A DNA stretch of 7,501 nt from Pseudomonadota bacterium (GTDB lineage Bacteria; Pseudomonadota; Alphaproteobacteria; Acetobacterales; Acetobacteraceae), in contig JAJZVS010000189.1 of the NCBI GenBank assembly GCA_021845555.1, forward strand, positions 1-7,501, read 5' to 3'. Shown in pieces: positions 6,553 through 7,501 of this stretch. The notes beneath the pieces were generated by a model. The model was not told where the DNA came from. It saw only the letters and a program-made list of their open reading frames with translations, and did no database searches. The stretch's first letter is position 1, and every line of letters begins with the position of its first letter. The translations under genes and the position numbers were made by a program.

Positions 6553-6570
6553 TTCCCGCCACGGCGGGAA
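6553..6570 (-). other. Perfect 8-bp inverted repeat between the two monooxygenase genes
   Basis: TTCCCGCC (6553-6560) and GGCGGGAA (6563-6570) are exact complements separated by two bases, starting ten bases after the stop of the upstream monooxygenase gene. No T-run follows on the transcribed strand, so it is more likely a weak terminator or mRNA-stability stem than a full intrinsic terminator. Confidence 0.35.
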
Positions 6571-6580
6571 GCGTCCCGGT

Positions 6581-7501
6581 TCAACCGAAGTCCGGCATCA
6601 CCTCGGCGGCGAACAGCGAAACCGAGCGCAGCATCGCCGCGAGGGGGATGTCGCCGAAGGCGAAGCGGCACAGCAGGTAGGTGATCGCGCTTTCGGTCGC
6701 CATCTCCCGCAGCCGCGCGCGCACCTTGTCCGGCGCGCCCGCCACCGCGCGGCCGGTCGCCTCCGCCTCGTCGAACTCGGCGGGGAAGATCGCGTGCGGA
6801 CTCGGCATCTTGCCGTGCCGCAGCCACAGCTTGAGGAAACTCTCGCGCCAGCGCCGATAGGCCGGCCGGGCGATGTCCAGGGCGGCCGCGTCGGTCTCCG
6901 CCACCACCACGTGGCGCACCAGGCCGATCAGCGGCAGGCGCTCCGCCGGCTGGCCGAGCGCGGCCCATTCGGCGCGGTAGCGCGCGGCGATCGCGCGCAT
7001 CGGCGCCGGCGGCAGGTTGGACACCACGTTCACCTGGTGGCGCGCCGCCCAGGGCACGCCGTCGGCGGTGCCGATGCCATACCATAACGGCGGGTGCGGG
7101 CGCTGCACCGGGGAGAGTTCGATCGGCACGCTCCGGAACTGGTAGAATTGCCCCTCGAACGTGAGCTCCTCGGTGGCCAGCCCGGCCAGCACCACCTCCA
7201 GCGCCTCCTGATACATCGCCGGCGCGGTCTCGGGGTCCAGTCCCCAGTAGCCGAGCTCGATCGGCGAGATTCCCCGCCCCACGCCCAGCATCAGCCGTCC
7301 GTTGCTGAGCCGGTCCAGCATGCAGATCTCGTCGATCAGCCGCAGCGGGTGATACAGCGGCAGCGTATAGACCAGCGGACCGATCCGCAGCCGCTCGGTG
7401 CGCTGCGCCACCGCCGCCAGCCACACCGACGGGGACGGCGCGAGGCCGAGCGGCGTGCCGTGGTGCTCGGCCACATGGTAGCCGTAGAAACCGGCGCGGT
7501 C
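6581..7501 (-). CDS. LLM-class (luciferase-like) flavin-dependent oxidoreductase, second paralogue (partial, N-terminus beyond right edge)
   Basis: 306 residues are visible, and the frame stays open to the right edge (reading DRAGFYGYHVAEHHGT), so perhaps 25-40 N-terminal residues are missing. Signatures are AEHH (11-14 of the visible part), RLRIGPLVYTLPLYHP, LDRLSNGR (62-69) and LGVGRG (72-77), all typical of the flavin-dependent luciferase-like TIM barrel. VQRPHPPLWYGIGT is the usual mid-barrel PxP-W segment. Near the C-terminus GAPDKVRARLREM replaces the GTPDD segment of its neighbour, followed by LLCRFAFGDI. It shares the fold and core motifs with the neighbouring gene but differs widely elsewhere, so this is not a recent duplication. 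The probable role is oxidation or monooxygenation of a small molecule with reduced flavin supplied by a separate reductase; substrate unknown. A GTG at 7472-7474 is internal to the AEHH region and should not be taken as the start. Confidence 0.92.
   Translation of the reverse strand, partial: DRAGFYGYHVAEHHGTPLGLAPSPSVWLAAVAQRTERLRIGPLVYTLPLYHPLRLIDEICMLDRLSNGRLMLGVGRGISPIELGYWGLDPETAPAMYQEALEVVLAGLATEELTFEGQFYQFRSVPIELSPVQRPHPPLWYGIGTADGVPWAARHQVNVVSNLPPAPMRAIAARYRAEWAALGQPAERLPLIGLVRHVVVAETDAAALDIARPAYRRWRESFLKLWLRHGKMPSPHAIFPAEFDEAEATGRAVAGAPDKVRARLREMATESAITYLLCRFAFGDIPLAAMLRSVSLFAAEVMPDFG

Noticed and set aside
6506..6562. Upstream in-frame ATG that would extend the complete monooxygenase by 19 residues
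   Set aside because: The added residues are basic and unlike the family. The inner ATG starts at the first barrel strand and has a purine run upstream.
5504..7087. A 527-codon plus-strand frame across both monooxygenase genes
   Set aside because: It is antisense to both genes and crosses their spacer, with composition typical of a shadow frame and no domain.
7472..7474. GTG as the start of the right-edge monooxygenase
   Set aside because: The frame stays open and family-like (GFYGYH before AEHH) to the window edge, so the true start is beyond it.

Overview
The window is high-GC bacterial chromosome with tightly packed genes. It fits an alphaproteobacterium, perhaps Acetobacteraceae or a relative. 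That is an impression from composition and protein sequence, not a proven placement. No RNA genes, insertion sequences or CRISPR arrays were seen.

Left half (1-3261, minus strand): the 5' part of a potassium-uptake ATPase operon, read right to left. The order is a 27-residue membrane microprotein, kdpF, kdpA, then kdpB, whose last third lies beyond the left edge. kdpC and possibly kdpDE would be expected further left. Spacers are 3, 13 and 10 bases, and the ribosome-binding sites of kdpA and kdpB overlap the stop codon of the gene before. Together these encode the channel-like subunit (KdpA), the P-type ATPase (KdpB) and the small lipid-facing subunit (KdpF) of the high-affinity K+ pump.

Centre (3262-3529): a 268-base divergent intergenic region. 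Its kdp side has three exact GGCATAA heptamers (TTATGCC as read toward kdp) spaced 33 and 11 bases apart, a plausible activator site such as KdpE. Its typA side can form two hairpins. No convincing core promoter was identified for either direction.

3530-5365 (plus strand): typA/bipA, a complete ribosome-associated translational GTPase. It converges on the next gene with only 6 bases between the stop codons. Two strong inverted repeats lie just past the typA stop, inside the 3' end of the converging gene.

Right part (5372-7501, minus strand): two tandem genes for luciferase-like (LLM-class) flavin-dependent monooxygenases. The second in position is transcribed first and is cut by the right edge. 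They are different members of the superfamily, and nothing in the window reveals their substrates. The 75-base spacer between them carries two short hairpins.

The least-explained element is the microprotein leading the kdp operon. It has the best Shine-Dalgarno sequence of the cluster, whereas kdpF, three bases downstream, has almost none.
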